Shown here: piece after piece, positions 24,493 to 36,300 of the stretch
Layout: each line of letters starts with the position of its first letter
Position numbering within the stretch: position 1 is the stretch's first letter
DNA from: Pseudeuparius sepicola
Taxonomy: Eukaryota; Arthropoda; Insecta; Coleoptera; Anthribidae
DNA: 64,000 nt
Reading direction: 5' to 3'
Assembly: GCA_963920635.1 (NCBI GenBank)
Contig: OY987301.1
Location: forward strand, 46,971,820 to 47,035,819
Position numbers and translations under genes: made by a program
The notes under the pieces: generated by a model
The model's database searches: none
What the model saw: only the letters and a program-made list of their open reading frames with translations
Told to the model about the DNA's origin: nothing

Positions 24493-24773
24493 TACCACTA
24501 TATTTCCCAAAAAAACTAATTCTATAAAGTAAAAGTAAAAGCCGTCCTGTATATTGCCAGGCTCGCTCAGGAAGAACTCTAGTTTAAACATTCAATTACT
24601 TAACTAGATTTTTTTTATTTTACTAAATAAAATAAATTAATTATTGTAAATCCACCTACCTATAGCATCAATTTTCTCGATTTTTTATGTAAACAATATC
24701 AGAGGAGCACAGGGGAAGGAGGCACAAATGCGGTCTAAAATATAAAATTGGTGCAACCGTAGACGTAGGTATA

Positions 24774-25095
24774 CAGGGTGACCGTATTTCGAGTCTATGC
24801 CTGGGGATCTTGGTTATCTTAAGAGATACGACGTCGGTTAAATTGGGACAAAGTTGCGGAATTTGATGCCGAGTAACATGGTAAAAAAAAATTTGACTGG
24901 CCCTTTTCGTTTTGAAAATAATGGAGAAAAACTGAAAATCGTCGTTTTCGTTTTTATTTTTTTTTAAACGAAAACGAATGGGCTGGACATTTCTAAGTTA
25001 AACATTATTAAGGCACTTTTCTACAAGGAATCTAAATATGACCTCACTTTTTTAATCAAGATCCCCATGCATAGACGCGAAATACGGTCATCCTG
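24774..25095. mobile_element. CAGGGTGACCGTATTTCG MITE
   Basis: Left end CAGGGTGACCGTATTTCGAG, right end in reverse complement CAGGATGACCGTATTTCGCG; both run on to GTCTATGC. TA flanks (24772-24773, 25096-25097). Length 322 bp, no coding sequence. Confidence 0.85.
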
Positions 25096-25097
25096 TA

Positions 25098-26070
25098 TAG
25101 GTAAAACCTTGAATCCTTGCCTCTCTATTACCATATTCAAGGGTTGACTTAAGCAGGTGCTGACGTGGTAGAAGTTGGAAAAATATAAAAAACTGCTTAA
25201 TTTGTGCGCGCATATCCATTCATATACACTGACTCACCCTGTATAGGAATAGATGACTCCCGCTAGTACAAATAATACGTTTTTATTTTGCTTCTAAAAT
25301 AGCAAATCGGGGCGAAGTAGACGAGGTAATTTGTTTACATTGGCATTTCTTAAATTCAGTCTTTCCTATTTTGTAATGTATAATAAATATTTTTTTGATA
25401 GACTTATATCGTAGGTATATATGCTTTGAGATACTTTTATCTACAAAATAACCTAAATCGTTTAAAAAAACTGGAAACCTTGGTGCTAACAATAACATCT
25501 TTTTAAAATCATGAAACATCAAATTTATTCTACTCATGTTCCTCCAACAATAAATTATTCTGACACAAAGAAAATTACTTTTATTTTTGTTTCCATGGCA
25601 TACTCTTCTTAAAACATTAAAATTACAGATGCTATAAATTCAATTGACCTTCAATCCATTCAAAATAGCTACAAAGAATTCAATTCAAGAACAGAGTTGA
25701 GATGTGTGCTGAAAATGGAGGAACATGGGTAGAATAAAAATAAAAAAATATGATTAAATTTCTAAAATATTTTAAAAAATTATAAATCGAAATAAAATTA
25801 TTTAGTTCTGTAATTTGGCACAACGTCAATTTTTCAATTCTGAACAAGTTTTCCTAATAAAATTTTTCAATATTTCACACAGAAAAGGCACTTTACCTGA
25901 TGCGATTTTTATTTTTAAGCTGCTACCAGCGCCCTTTATAAATTTTTTAAAGTCCAAGATACTAAAAATAGTTTTTGGGTGACGCAAGAGCAGAATACAA
26001 AAAATGTATTTGTAATGCAAAAAAATTGTCATATACACCTATAATACCGCTTTGCCGTGGACACATTGTA
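25098..26070. other. unannotated AT-rich sequence
   Basis: A 'caccctgtatagg' near 25225 is a lone CAGGGTG-type end. Nothing else recognised. Confidence 0.4.
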
Positions 26071-26170
26071 CACCTCCCTCCCCCTCCCCGCGCGTTACCA
26101 CTATTTACCACTACTGCCACCTCAGAATTTTTGGCAATGTCCTTTTTTACTTTGCAAAAAGGTGGCAACT

Positions 26171-26426
26171 AAATGTCGTGCGCGAATTTCTGCAGGACAA
26201 TGAAATGTTTTGCCTTGGCCTTCTCAATCCTCTGACCTTAATCCTATGGAGCACTTATGAGATATGCTCGGACGAAGACTGTTGGTGCAAAATATTGTGT
26301 TTCAATATGAAACAACTATTCGAGTGCCTTTCAAATGAATGGAACGCCATCGAACAACATTACATTGACAACCTAATTCTATGTTGGTTTATTCTTGATA
26401 ATTATGTGTTGCAAAAACAAGCATAA
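26171..26426 (+). pseudogene. Tc1-type transposase, C-terminal fragment (left arm)
   Basis: VVREFLQDNEM is followed, in a shifted frame, by WPSQSSDLNPMEHL, a stop in place of the usual Trp, and DMLGRRL. These are the hallmark third catalytic region (SPDLNPIEHLWDMLGRR) of Tc1-family DDE transposases; the catalytic Glu is the E of MEHL. Further on EWNAIEQHYIDNLI matches the conserved C-terminal 'W..IPQ..I.NLI'. A frameshift and a stop make it inactive. Confidence 0.82.
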
Positions 26427-26847
26427 TTTTTTTCTGGAAAATAAATTTGAAGAATTGTTTAATTCTTTTGTGAATTTTGACACATATATATATAAGTCTA
26501 TTTAGAGTACAGCTATAATATAAAAAAAATATATAGCAGGAAGTTGTGTTTTATTTTATAATTTGTATCCTTGTCCCTTAGATTCTTTTGATGTGTGTAT
26601 AATTAAACAAGTAGAAAATTTAAAACCAGACACTATTTTACTTTTTTTTCATTACAATAAATCTTAGTTACCTATGAAATCCTAAGTCAGCCATGGAACA
26701 AACGATTGAACTGTCAATGATAAAATATCAGGAATTAGAACTCAACGTAAATGATATCGATACCCGACGGAAAGGCGAAAGGCACCTTTGCGGAGGCTCG
26801 CAGATCAATCACAACACACCATGCAAATGGTTGCGCCCAACCATATA

Positions 26848-27124
26848 CAGGGTGATTCAAAACTATGCGGCACCCTTTCAGGTGCGTAATTTACTCGTTA
26901 AAATAAGACGAAAAGTTCATATGAACATGGGTCCAAAAACGCTTCGTTACGAAGATACAGGGTGATTAAGCTTTCAAAAAAATATCGATTTTTGTTTATA
27001 CCTTCCAAACCAATAAGAATATTTAAACCAAACTTAGTACACAATAATAGCCACATAGGGTGACATAACACATGTTAATATCAGGTCTCCAAAGTAACCA
27101 GTGGCGGAGGTATGGGTCACCCTG
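26848..27124. mobile_element. small CAGGGTGA element at the palindrome centre
   Basis: Begins CAGGGTGATTC and ends with the complement of CAGGGTGACCC, TA on both sides (26846-26847, 27125-27126). Terminal matching is short. A second internal 'acagggtgattaag' lies near 26956. Confidence 0.6.
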
Positions 27125-27479
27125 TATATGGTTGGGCGCAGCCATTTGCATGGTGTGTTGTGATGTGATTGATCTGCGAGCCTCCGCAAAGGTGCCTTTC
27201 GCCTTTCCGTCGGGGTCGGGTATCGATATAATTTACATTGAGTTCTAATTCCTGATATTTTATCATTGACAGTTCAATCGTTTGTTCCGTGGCTGACTTA
27301 GGATTTCATAGGTAACTAAGATTTATTGTAATGAAAAAATAGAAGTAAAATAGTGTCTGGTTTTAAATTTTCTACTTGTTTAATTATACACACATCAAAA
27401 GAATCCAAGGGACAAGGATACAAATTATGAAATAAAATACAACTTCCTGCTATATATTTTTTTATATTATAGCTGTACT

Positions 27480-27680
27480 CTAAATAGACTTATATGTGTC
27501 AAAATTCACAAAAGAATTAAGGAAATTCTTCAGATTTACATAGTTTCCAGAAAAAATTATGTCTTCGTCCGAGCATATCTCATAAGTGGTCCATAGGATT
27601 AAGGTCAGAGGATTGACAAGGCCAAGGCAAAACATTTCATTGTTCAGCAGAAATTCTCGCACGACACTTAGGGTTGCCAC
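27480..27680 (-). pseudogene. Tc1-type transposase, C-terminal fragment (right arm, inverted)
   Basis: The minus strand reads SVVREFLLNNEM, and in the shifted frame the same WP...DLNP region as the left arm, then breaks off at 'gacgaagac' into 'ataattttttctgga', skipping sequence that the left arm retains. Inactive. Confidence 0.78.
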
Positions 27681-27772
27681 CTTTTTGTAAAGTAAAAAAA
27701 GGACATTGCCAAAAATTCTGAGGTGGTAGTAGTGGTAAATAGTGGTAACGCGCGGGGAGGGGGGGGGAGGTG

Positions 27773-28375
27773 GATGCTTGAGAAAAAATTCTAGAAATTT
27801 TTTTACAAATCAAATTATAACAAATCTCTGACGTCTCCTGTTTTATGGTATCTTATGCATAAATGATTCATAACACTCTTGCATGTGTTAAGAGTTTCTG
27901 AGACATCACTTTGTGAAATTCCAACATGCCAATAGTATGTAACATCGTCACGTTCCAAAAAGGATGTCTTTCCATCATAAAATGTTTTCAAATCAAACCA
28001 AACTTGCCCAACACTGAATGACAAATGCACATGACAAATTAAATAAAGAATGTTTTTCGTTTGAATTTTAAACAATTCTGCAATGGTTTTTTAATTAAAA
28101 AAAAAACATTAATACGTTGGCATTATCAGTTGCTAATGGGACTGCTCAAAGTCGTACTATTTTTTTAAATATTTAAATTCGAAATAATTTAAAAAATATG
28201 GGCATTTTTGTATTTGTCTTTTGATGTGTGTATTTGACCACAAAAAATATAGCATGATTTATGGACGAAAAGTAGCTTTTCACGAAAAGTAGCTTTTCGT
28301 TTTTGTACCACCATACGTTATTAGTCAACCAAACGTATAACTGCAGTCCGATTGAGGGAAATGACAGGCATTATA
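27773..28375. other. unannotated sequence with a 17-bp tandem duplication
   Basis: At 28266-28299 a 17-bp unit CGAAAAGTAGCTTTTCA is repeated once in tandem; each unit is itself a small hairpin. No gene recognised. Confidence 0.5.
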
Positions 28376-28862
28376 GAGGGTGTCCAATTTTTAGAAATAC
28401 GCACTTATCTTGTTTTTTTAGAAGCTTTTATTTAACTTGCTCTGTTAGTATGTTAGAAAATTTTAGAATTTAATCTTTGCTCGTTCTGGAAATTTTTAAA
28501 CGGTCCATTTCGGGGGCTATAGTTCCCTTTTTGAGGAGATTTTTATAGGAACTTTTTCATTTTTGGGTCGCAAAATGCGCTGGTAAATTACGGCAGGCTA
28601 ATTTCCAATATATGTATATTTTTGTGGCATACCTACTGCAAAAAAAAATCGATAAAGTTTTCCTCGAAAGGGTGCGTGCTATCGAAGTTCAACGAAAGCA
28701 CATTTTTTTCGTAGAATACCCTCAGATTTCATAATTTTGCAAGAAATCTGGGAAAGAAGTATACATAATAAATTTGGAGTATTTTTAACCCCTTGACCCC
28801 TCCATTTGGGACGCCTATGATGAAGAATGTCAAACTATCTCTACATCGGTAGATGTCAAATA
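28376..28862. mobile_element. partial copy of the CAGGGTGTCCCGAAATTAGC family
   Basis: Shares 'tctttgctcgttctggaaat', 'gggggctatag', 'ggcaggctaatttc', the 'gtgctatcgaagttcaac' block and 'gggacgcctatgatgaagaat' with 17594-19847. The ends are lost. Confidence 0.75.
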
Positions 28863-28884
28863 TATTATATATTATATTGCTCAA

Positions 28885-29090
28885 ACGTGTTGTTTTAACT
28901 CTAAAAAGTTTAGGTATAGTTGTGTATTATGTGGTGTATATACCTAATAATTTTGAACAAGGAAAATGAAATCAGCCCGTGCACATAAAGAATATATTAG
29001 TTTGTTTTGATTTGGTATTGTAATCTGTCGAATGATTACAATCCAATTTGTTATTATGTCTAGTTATATTTTGTCTGGGCAGTAGACAGA
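28885..29090. repeat. dispersed repeat, second copy of 12862-13075
   Basis: Collinear with the earlier copy through 'gttttaactcta', 'ataattttgaac', 'ggtattgta', 'aatgatta' and 'atattttgtctggg'. Family unknown. Confidence 0.55.
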
Positions 29091-30029
29091 TTACAGACAT
29101 TAAATTTGTTGATGAAGTGTCTAAACAGGGCGCTTTAAAAAACAATGATAAGGCCTATTTTGCGTTACATTCTGGTCAACCCCCGAATCCATTTTCGCTG
29201 CGTCATTTGGTTGCTTTGCCTCGTATCTCCTTGATTCCACAAATCTAGCATTAAGGTTTTCTTGCGTTCGAACCGCACCCGAATATCCGTCGCGAATCCG
29301 GCCATCCGGGGGACTTTTTGTCGCAAAATTTACTGCCTTCCACGGGAAATGAGTGTCTTTATGTTCCCGGTTTTTATTCTTTTCCATTCCAGCTTTCCTT
29401 TTAGTGGCGCCATAAGTGCGCTGATCGATATTTTAGTTCTCTTTCACCCGGTACACAAAATCCGCGCCATTGTGGCGTTGCGGCCATGGTGAACGAGAAC
29501 GTAAATTAGGTAATGGATCAACGAACAAAGTATAGATGAAGATATTTCCATGAAAATATTATTAATCATGGTACTTCTACCATACAAGTCGTTTTCTAAT
29601 TTGTTAGAAACAAGTTTCTGAATGTTTTTGCCAAAGCATAACAATGATATAGCAGTATACCTGCTCAGCTGCTTATTAGTGTGAGGGGAATAGGTTCCTA
29701 GAACTAAAAAAAAAACAAGTTAATTTTTTGGTAGGTTGATTGGGGGAGAGCAAACTGCATCACATTTTCCTTCGGATTGTTTGACTCCCGACACGGAGGG
29801 GCAATATAATCTAAGGTAGAGGGTAGTATTTTTCTACAGCGTAATAAAGAGGACGATTAAGTTTTAAATGAATAAACTCCTGGGATTAGTAGAATACCGA
29901 AAAATATTGCCACTTTATTTTCTTTACACTTTTATTTGGGGACCTATAACGAAGATATATAGCTTTTATTTTTACACTTTTTTACTTTATTTTCATGAAA
30001 GTTTTCAAAGACTCTCAAAGTATAAAAGA
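29091..30029. other. unannotated sequence
   Basis: A moderately GC-rich patch at 29150-29480 has several short open frames without recognisable motifs. Confidence 0.4.
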
Positions 30030-30031
30030 TA

Positions 30032-31555
30032 AGGGAAATGTGCCCGAGTTGGCATACTTTTCATCTCTTACGTCTATTTTTTATATTTATTGAAGATAGT
30101 ACCATTTTATAACCAATAGTGCAGAAATAGGCCCATTAAACATTATATAAATCATTACCTATCGTTGAAAAAAAAATACATTTTTAACTTTTGAGCTGTC
30201 AAGTGTATTATTCAACTAACCCTGAACATCCGGGCGAGTCGGAATATCATAATTGAGTGAGCAATAATAGTACTATGATGGCAAAACAGGTTCAATAAAG
30301 AAAATATATTAAAATAAGCACAACTGTTTTAATTTTTATAAAAACAACTAGGAATAACTACTACATTACAAACATAGCTCTCATTTAAACATTTTTACTT
30401 TTACACAAACTCTAGCACAACCGGTATGTGCCCACTTTCTACATTTCAAACATTGAATCCACGATTCTCTGGCTTTTGATTCTGAAAATAGTTCGTTGGA
30501 ATATATGCATGGGGGATCATCTTAATCATCCCATCCATACTAAAAGGGACGTCTTCTTCATCTGATGATTCCCGAATTGCCTTTAAAGCTTTCTTCGAGG
30601 CACTGCGCAGCTCCTTGTGTTTTTCCAAATACCTACGTGGGTCAAAATTAACCAATCTTAAACCCAACTCTAATTTATTAAAGTATGTTTGAATCTGTAC
30701 TTTATTAAAAGCTTTAGCCCTAGCAGCTGATGTCGATTCTGATAGACGAAGAGATATTTCAGGATTCCGACGTATAAAGCCTTTTAACCAGACCCAACTG
30801 GCCATTTTCTTTTCGGAGTTGAAACTAAAATAAATAAAATCTTACTTCCATCTCTTGGATATGTTTCGCTAACTCATTTTCCATATGTCTGTCCAGTGTA
30901 ATATGTTTTCTACCCATGTATTTTTTACTAGAACCAACACTTATTTTGTTGGTTCCTTGAACCCTCCGTCTTAACGTTCCAATTGCCTGTAGGTTTTTGA
31001 GGCCAAGAGCCATCCGATTCTTCCAGTATTCACTGCTTCAATGGCAGCTTCCATATTGCGTTCGTCCCAAGAAAGGCGGTTACATTTCCGTGTATATTTG
31101 TTGGCCATTTTAAACTGTAAAGGAAATTTGGAATATAAATATTCAATAAGTTAACTTCAGGACCAGATGGCATACTGTGCCGGAACACTACTATGCCAAC
31201 TTGCCCTGAAAGTAACTATTTGAAAATTGTTCGTGTGGCCGTTAAACGAAGGAAACTATACCTGTTCTATATGTGGTTAAAAGTGAGGTTATATTGACTA
31301 AATCCACCGAGATATTAAAGGTGACACTAAAATTAACACTTTTATTTTATAGGCTAATATTATTATAAACTAAAATATATTCCTTACCTCTCAAAAATTG
31401 GAAAACGCTACAAAAACTGACAAATTCTTACCAACTGTGTGAAAACACTGGTAACATAAACAAAAGTCTACAAAATTGATTCCAGCTGTAAAACCCTCGA
31501 AATTCAAAATGTATTTTCAGATATGTCCGCTATGCCATCTCGGGCACATTTCCCC
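30032..31555 (-). mobile_element. internally deleted pogo/Tigger-type element
   Basis: Ends AGGGAAATGTGCCCGAG at the left and, in reverse complement, GGGGAAATGTGCCCGAG at the right, both running on to TGGCATA. TA flanks (30030-30031, 31556-31557). The 1.5-kb element encodes, on the minus strand, the DNA-binding region and the extreme C-terminus of a pogo-type transposase but not the DDE core. Confidence 0.88.
30381..31108 (-). pseudogene. pogo-type transposase, DDE core deleted
   Basis: From the ATG at 31108 the order is MANKYTRKCNRLSWDERNME (Psq-type helix-turn-helix start); a frame change; RRRVQGTNKISVGS and KKYMGRKHITL; a break near 30830; MASWVWLKGFIRRNPEISLR with SARAKAFNKVQ (CENP-B-type helix-turn-helix); a Ser/Asp/Glu-rich tail; then, after another frame change, WIQCLKCRKWAHTGC, the Cys/His motif at the C-terminus of many pogo-like transposases. 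The catalytic domain expected between the helix-turn-helix and the acidic tail is absent. About 190 residues remain of a family usually 450-600 long. Frame changes at three places make it a pseudogene. Confidence 0.83.
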
Positions 31556-31557
31556 TA

Positions 31558-32717
31558 ATATATTATATCTGCAATTAATAGTAAATTAAATTAATTTAAA
31601 ATTATTCAAAATTTAAAACACTATAAAAATATTTTAGCCCCGATCGAGATTGTTGACCGAAACTGTGATGAATTAAAAAGAAGTAATAAATAAATAATTA
31701 GCTGAGGAACCGTGAATTTCTTTATATTGAAAATACAGAATGTTAAAATAAACTTAATTTTAGGCTCTGTAGGTATGTTGAAAAGAAAAACTTTGGACGG
31801 GTAAGTGTACTGGGAAAAGTTTCTTTGTTGAAACTAAGAAACATGTTTTTTTTTCAGCTACTTACCTGAGGATATATTTGACTTAATACTTCAGAAATAC
31901 CCAAAAATAGTTTTAAAAATCAATTTTGTCTTAAATCTATGGACAGATACGAGAAAATGTCAAGATAATTAATTTAACAATAAATGTACAGCGTGTTCCA
32001 AATAGTTTGTCCTACCCCCTGGATCTCAGGAACCGTAAGAGATACGAAGAAAACTTGAATACAAAAGTTATAAGGTTGGCAGTGAACGTAACCCCTCTTT
32101 TATTTTCACATATACAGGGCGATTCGTATTTGCAGGACAAAAATAAAATATTTAGATTTTGACAATTGCATTAATCCTTTGGAATATTTGCATTCTCCAT
32201 GAAATTTTCTACAGAACCGTTTTTTTGTTTTGTATTTTGGATGCAGCGTTGCCAAGATATCGAATTTTTCTTGGAATTTAGGGACTTCCTGGAGGTTATG
32301 GAAACTGAATGCTGTATCTTTATTTTAATAGATATCAAAGATATATTTTAGTCGAAGTATGACAGTACAACCGTGTGTGGTGTGGTATGTCGAAATTGGT
32401 TTTTGCATATACAGTGTGTTCATAACAGGCTCTCAAAATCAGATAATTTCAAACAGCAATAACTTATTTTTTTCAAATGGAATGACCCATATTTCTATAG
32501 TTTGTTGGATGCCGGCGTCCAAGCCCCACATTTTATGTAAATAACAGTCTATACCAGAAACTACCCGTTTTCGAGATATTTAGTATTTAAGAAAATTTCT
32601 TTGCATTTTTCATTCAGGTGAGAAGGTTTTATCAAGCAAGCCATAATTATTTTTCCAGACAGTGGCAGAAATAATTGTCATTTTAGATAATACGGGAAAT
32701 AAAATTCTTATACCCGT
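31558..32717. other. unannotated sequence with single CAGGGTG-type ends
   Basis: Isolated element ends occur at 31987 ('tacagcgtgttccaaat'), 32114 ('tacagggcgattcg') and 32411 ('tacagtgtgttcat'). None has a convincing partner, so these are decayed or truncated copies. Confidence 0.5.
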
Positions 32718-32880
32718 ATACAGTATGTCAACGGATAGACATCCCAAGAGGACAAATGGACCAAAAATTTCATTTTTCGACGAAAAGTCATTCTTGATAA
32801 AAGTTTCTGCTTGTCGAAAAAATATGGTCCACGAAGAGAATTTTCGATTTTTTTATACAGGGTTTCCAAAAAATACATGA
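32718..32880. mobile_element. diverged relative of the CAGTGTGTCCACGGATGGAC family
   Basis: 'tacagtatgtcaacggatag' followed by 'aaagtcattcttgataaaa...ctgcttgt' parallels 11828-11930. A 'tacagggtttcc' lies near 32857. Only one end is clear. Confidence 0.5.
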
Positions 32881-34299
32881 AATGCGATCAAGAATAATAT
32901 GCCTTTATTTTTAAAAATATCAAAAAATTTAACTTAGAAAAGTTGTTTAGAATTAAAAGATGTGTCCGATTGTCACTTTTCAAACAAATCAGCCAACTCC
33001 GAAATTACTTAGTATATCTATTTTATATTTATATAAAACACTCTAACTTTCCTATAAATTCTCCATATAAAAAATATAAAACAAATTACCAAATCTTTCG
33101 ATATTCTACTTAATTCTAGAATTTTCTTCATTTAAATCTAACTACCCTGTATATAACATTTTAAGACACTTAAAATAAGATTAAATTAAATTAAAATAAT
33201 TACCTATCACTTCTCACAAAAATCAATACCTACCTATAGTAAAAACCAGGTCATGCGATCAAAATATTGTTTCCGCACTATGTCCGCAGGGAGGCACATA
33301 CTCAAATACCCTCATGCGGTCACGACTTGTTGAATATGCCAAATCTGCTTTTTGCCAAAAGATTAACACAACTTTGCACAAACACCTACTTAGTCTCCCT
33401 AGAGCTGCATGCATCTATGTAAAACTACGCTTTACGCTTTGAATTTTGAATAAAGACCCTTAAGGGATTACCCGAGCCCAGGGGCCGGTTGCAGCTTGCA
33501 GCACAACCCAAGTACGTGCATGTATTTAATTTGTCCCCACCCAAAACTACATCAATATTTGCCGTCAAACAGCGACAGCGGAATATCTTCCGCGCTCAGA
33601 AGTGGTGAGGACGACAAATATTGTCATATTTGTTGGGCTGGGCGAGACGGGAGATCACTTAAGATGTTTGCAAGCTGCTTTGTGTTGCATAGGATGTGGG
33701 GGATCGACCCAGAAACATCAGTAATATAAATTTACTTTTCTACGCGCCCCAGACCAACCTATTCCAATGTATAGAATAATCATTCATTTGCAGGAAAATC
33801 CACAATATACACTCGGAGGACAACATAGATTATTATTATTATTATTATTATAATTAGTGCTATTCCAATTTTAACTTTAGCTTTATTATAATTTAAACTT
33901 TTGTTGATCTGAGGTATGACCACAGAAAACCTATAGCTATACGCCGGCTATATTTTCTGGGGTATTTAGTATAACCAAAATGGTTATATTTGAGCGCCAG
34001 ATGCTTGAACTATTTAATGGTTAAATAAAAAGCACATTTTTCTAATTACAATATATTTACAATTTGGAATTATACATTTAGTGGTTAACACAAGTGCAGT
34101 AGGTAAACTGAGTAGTTAAATTTGATACTTACAAATTATAATTTGTTAAAAAACTTGAAAAAGGTTAAAGTTTACAATATAACATCGGAGATGTTCGTGA
34201 GCTTAATAGCAAAACACAAGTAGCACGAAAAGTTCACGTGAGCATTTAAAGTCTTGTTTACGACCACTTCGAAAATTTGGATGACAGTTCTACAGAGTA
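32881..34299. other. unannotated sequence with an ATT microsatellite
   Basis: An (ATT)n run lies at about 33829-33851. The open frame at 33496-33729 has no recognisable motif. Confidence 0.45.
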
Positions 34300-35500
34300 C
34301 CTTAAAACCTTCCCAAATTAAAACTGAGTAGAGGCCACCCTCGCTCCAAGCTCCTTGTTCGTGGATTAGGACCTCGGCTAGGCCTCGAGACTCGAGCGGG
34401 TCGTGGGATGTCCGAGCTGGTGCTGGAAGGCGTGCTCACTACTCTAAGCCGGTTGTAACGTTGGTGTGCTGGTACTTAGTCCGTCCCTGTCTCACTTACG
34501 TGCTTCGCTCACGTACCGGAGTGCATGTAACAGAAAACACAACGAACAGTCTCCGAAAACCAGCAGTCGATGTTTCGACGCTTTTACAATTACTAGTTAA
34601 ATTTATTACGTAAAAAGGGGTTAAAAAAGAATTGAATCTGTACAGATTTTGCAATTACATATGGCAAACCTTAATTAACAACCCCAAGATAGATTGAAGC
34701 ATGTAACTTTGAATTATTGAACCTTGAAATTGACTGTGAAATAGATTAAAAATGACTATACAAAACGATCAATTATCTCGACTACACTTGACTTATACAT
34801 TTACTATACAATATTCCCAATATAAATGGTAACATTAATAAAATATAAAAAGTTTGGCGACTTCCCCGTTCGATCTCGAAACACTAGACAAAAAAAATAT
34901 AACAGCTACAAAAGCTAGATAACCAAAAAAAGGAAACGTGGTAGAGTCCACGTCAGTCTCGGGCAACTTGAGGGTTCGTTTCGCTACGTTTGTGCTAATA
35001 AACAAAAATATGCAATCAAATTATGACCACAGCCTACTGCGTGTAACCCACAGAGAATAGGGGCAACAGGTCTAGGTGAGAGTAGCTCAAGAAGTCGTCA
35101 AAGTGACTGCATTAATAAAAAAATTATTAAAAATTGAGCATATACTCACCCAAACTGTGTTCCCAGGTTGTCCTCTCCGTGGTTCCACCTGCAGCAGGTC
35201 GCCGTCGAAACCCGAAAAATGCGTGGAAATCGTCACTCCACACCTCAATACACGTGGTCTCAGCACATGTAATAAAAAACAGAAAAAACCAAATTAGCAC
35301 CGCAAAAATATATGCACACCGTGTAGAGAACCACTCAAGCCGTCCGTAAGGCTGAAAGTTAGGCTTCGAAAAGAGTTTTCACACGGAAATCTTCTAGACA
35401 GAAAATCAAAACCGAACTTTCACCTGATGTGAGACCACCACCCGAGTCGTCGATAGGGAAGTGGCCTCATGCCCGTCGCCGGTTCTATTTATAACCTCGC
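34300..35500 (-). promoter_or_regulatory. possible promoter and exons of an unidentified minus-strand transcript
   Basis: The minus strand has a consensus TATAAATAG at about 35488-35496, GC-richer sequence after it, a donor-like TTTGG|GTGAGTAT at 35149, and another donor-like CAC|GTAAGTGAG near 34494. No long frame or protein homology was found, so these could be chance matches or part of an LTR element. Offered only as a pointer. Confidence 0.2.
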
Positions 35501-36004
35501 TTGCCAAATAATGACGTATTCCGTTTCTAGAATGAATTGGAAGGTTTGGGAAACCAAATCTATTAAAAAAAACAATCGGAAGTCGCCATTTAGGACGACG
35601 ATGGCAGGCCAGGGTGTCAACTGTCTGCCAAACTTTTACCACTGATATTAGACTAGTAGAAACGTCGGAAACAAAGAGTGACGTTAGTACACGGACTCAC
35701 CGTGGCGCTTAGTCAATCGCAAACTGAATAAAGTGAATATTATCTCTATAATTAAAGTCAGACAGTGATTACAACAATGTAACTGTTCTAGTAATACATA
35801 CCTTCAATCGATGAATAAAATTTAAACATTTTTGCAACCGCACATACCCTTTAATAAACAATTTGTTTGGTAACAACAAGGTAGGCAACTTATTATGCAT
35901 CCGCTTGTATAGGAGGTTGCAGATAACAGGGCAACATTTTTTAAAATTGGTAGGTGTATACGGTGTGTGATGAATTAATAAGAATTAAATAATGCATTTA
36001 AACG

Positions 36005-36038
36005 CTGTAACGGAAATTAGATAAAATTTTCGTTACAG
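36005..36038. repeat. 34-bp palindrome CTGTAACG...CGTTACAG
   Basis: CTGTAACGGAAATTAG is followed by ATAAAATTTTCGTTACAG. A related palindrome with GTAACGG...CCGTTAC arms lies near 40830-40863. No flanking direct repeats. Confidence 0.55.
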
Positions 36039-36277
36039 TAGTGCCACTAAAAAATGTGTTTTATAATACCTATAATTTCTTAGAACTTGTTTCGGATTGT
36101 CAAATTTCTTTGTATCCCCGGCGACTGAGTAAAATAGCCCTGCGCCCTGCGGATATTGTTGTATAACGCTTATTTCTCTTTACGTCCGGTTTTCCCTTCA
36201 GATAGGGTAATATCTTTATTTGCGGTGGGCTTCCTTACAGCCTCTTTTGTTTTTAGGAGAAAATCAGATGCCTGGTG

Positions 36278-36297
36278 GAACGGATGCTCAGGCGCCA
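36278..36297 (-). other. candidate tRNA primer-binding site
   Basis: On the minus strand TGGCGCC begins 3 nt after the candidate LTR ends. TGGCGCC is the start of a lysine-tRNA-type primer site in many retroelements, but the following bases (TGAGCATCCG) do not match the usual lysine version. Confidence 0.3.
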
Positions 36298-36300
36298 GTT

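Larger units (their letters stand above)
26071..27772. mobile_element. 1.7-kb palindrome made of inverted Tc1 transposon ends
   Basis: The sequence from 26071 ('cacctccctccccctccccg') reappears inverted ending at 27772. Both arms carry the same Tc1 transposase C-terminal region in opposite orientation. The right arm has lost about 140 bp relative to the left after the 'gacgaaga' point. The centre is occupied by a small TA-flanked MITE at 26848-27124. Confidence 0.8.

Noticed and set aside
28266..28299. 34-bp tandem hairpin as a scar
   Set aside because: It is a direct 17-bp duplication rather than two inverted ends, and lacks flanking repeats.
33496..33729. Short frame with CHICWAGRDGR as a possible zinc-binding protein
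   Set aside because: Too short, with no second half of a finger and no neighbouring exon evidence.
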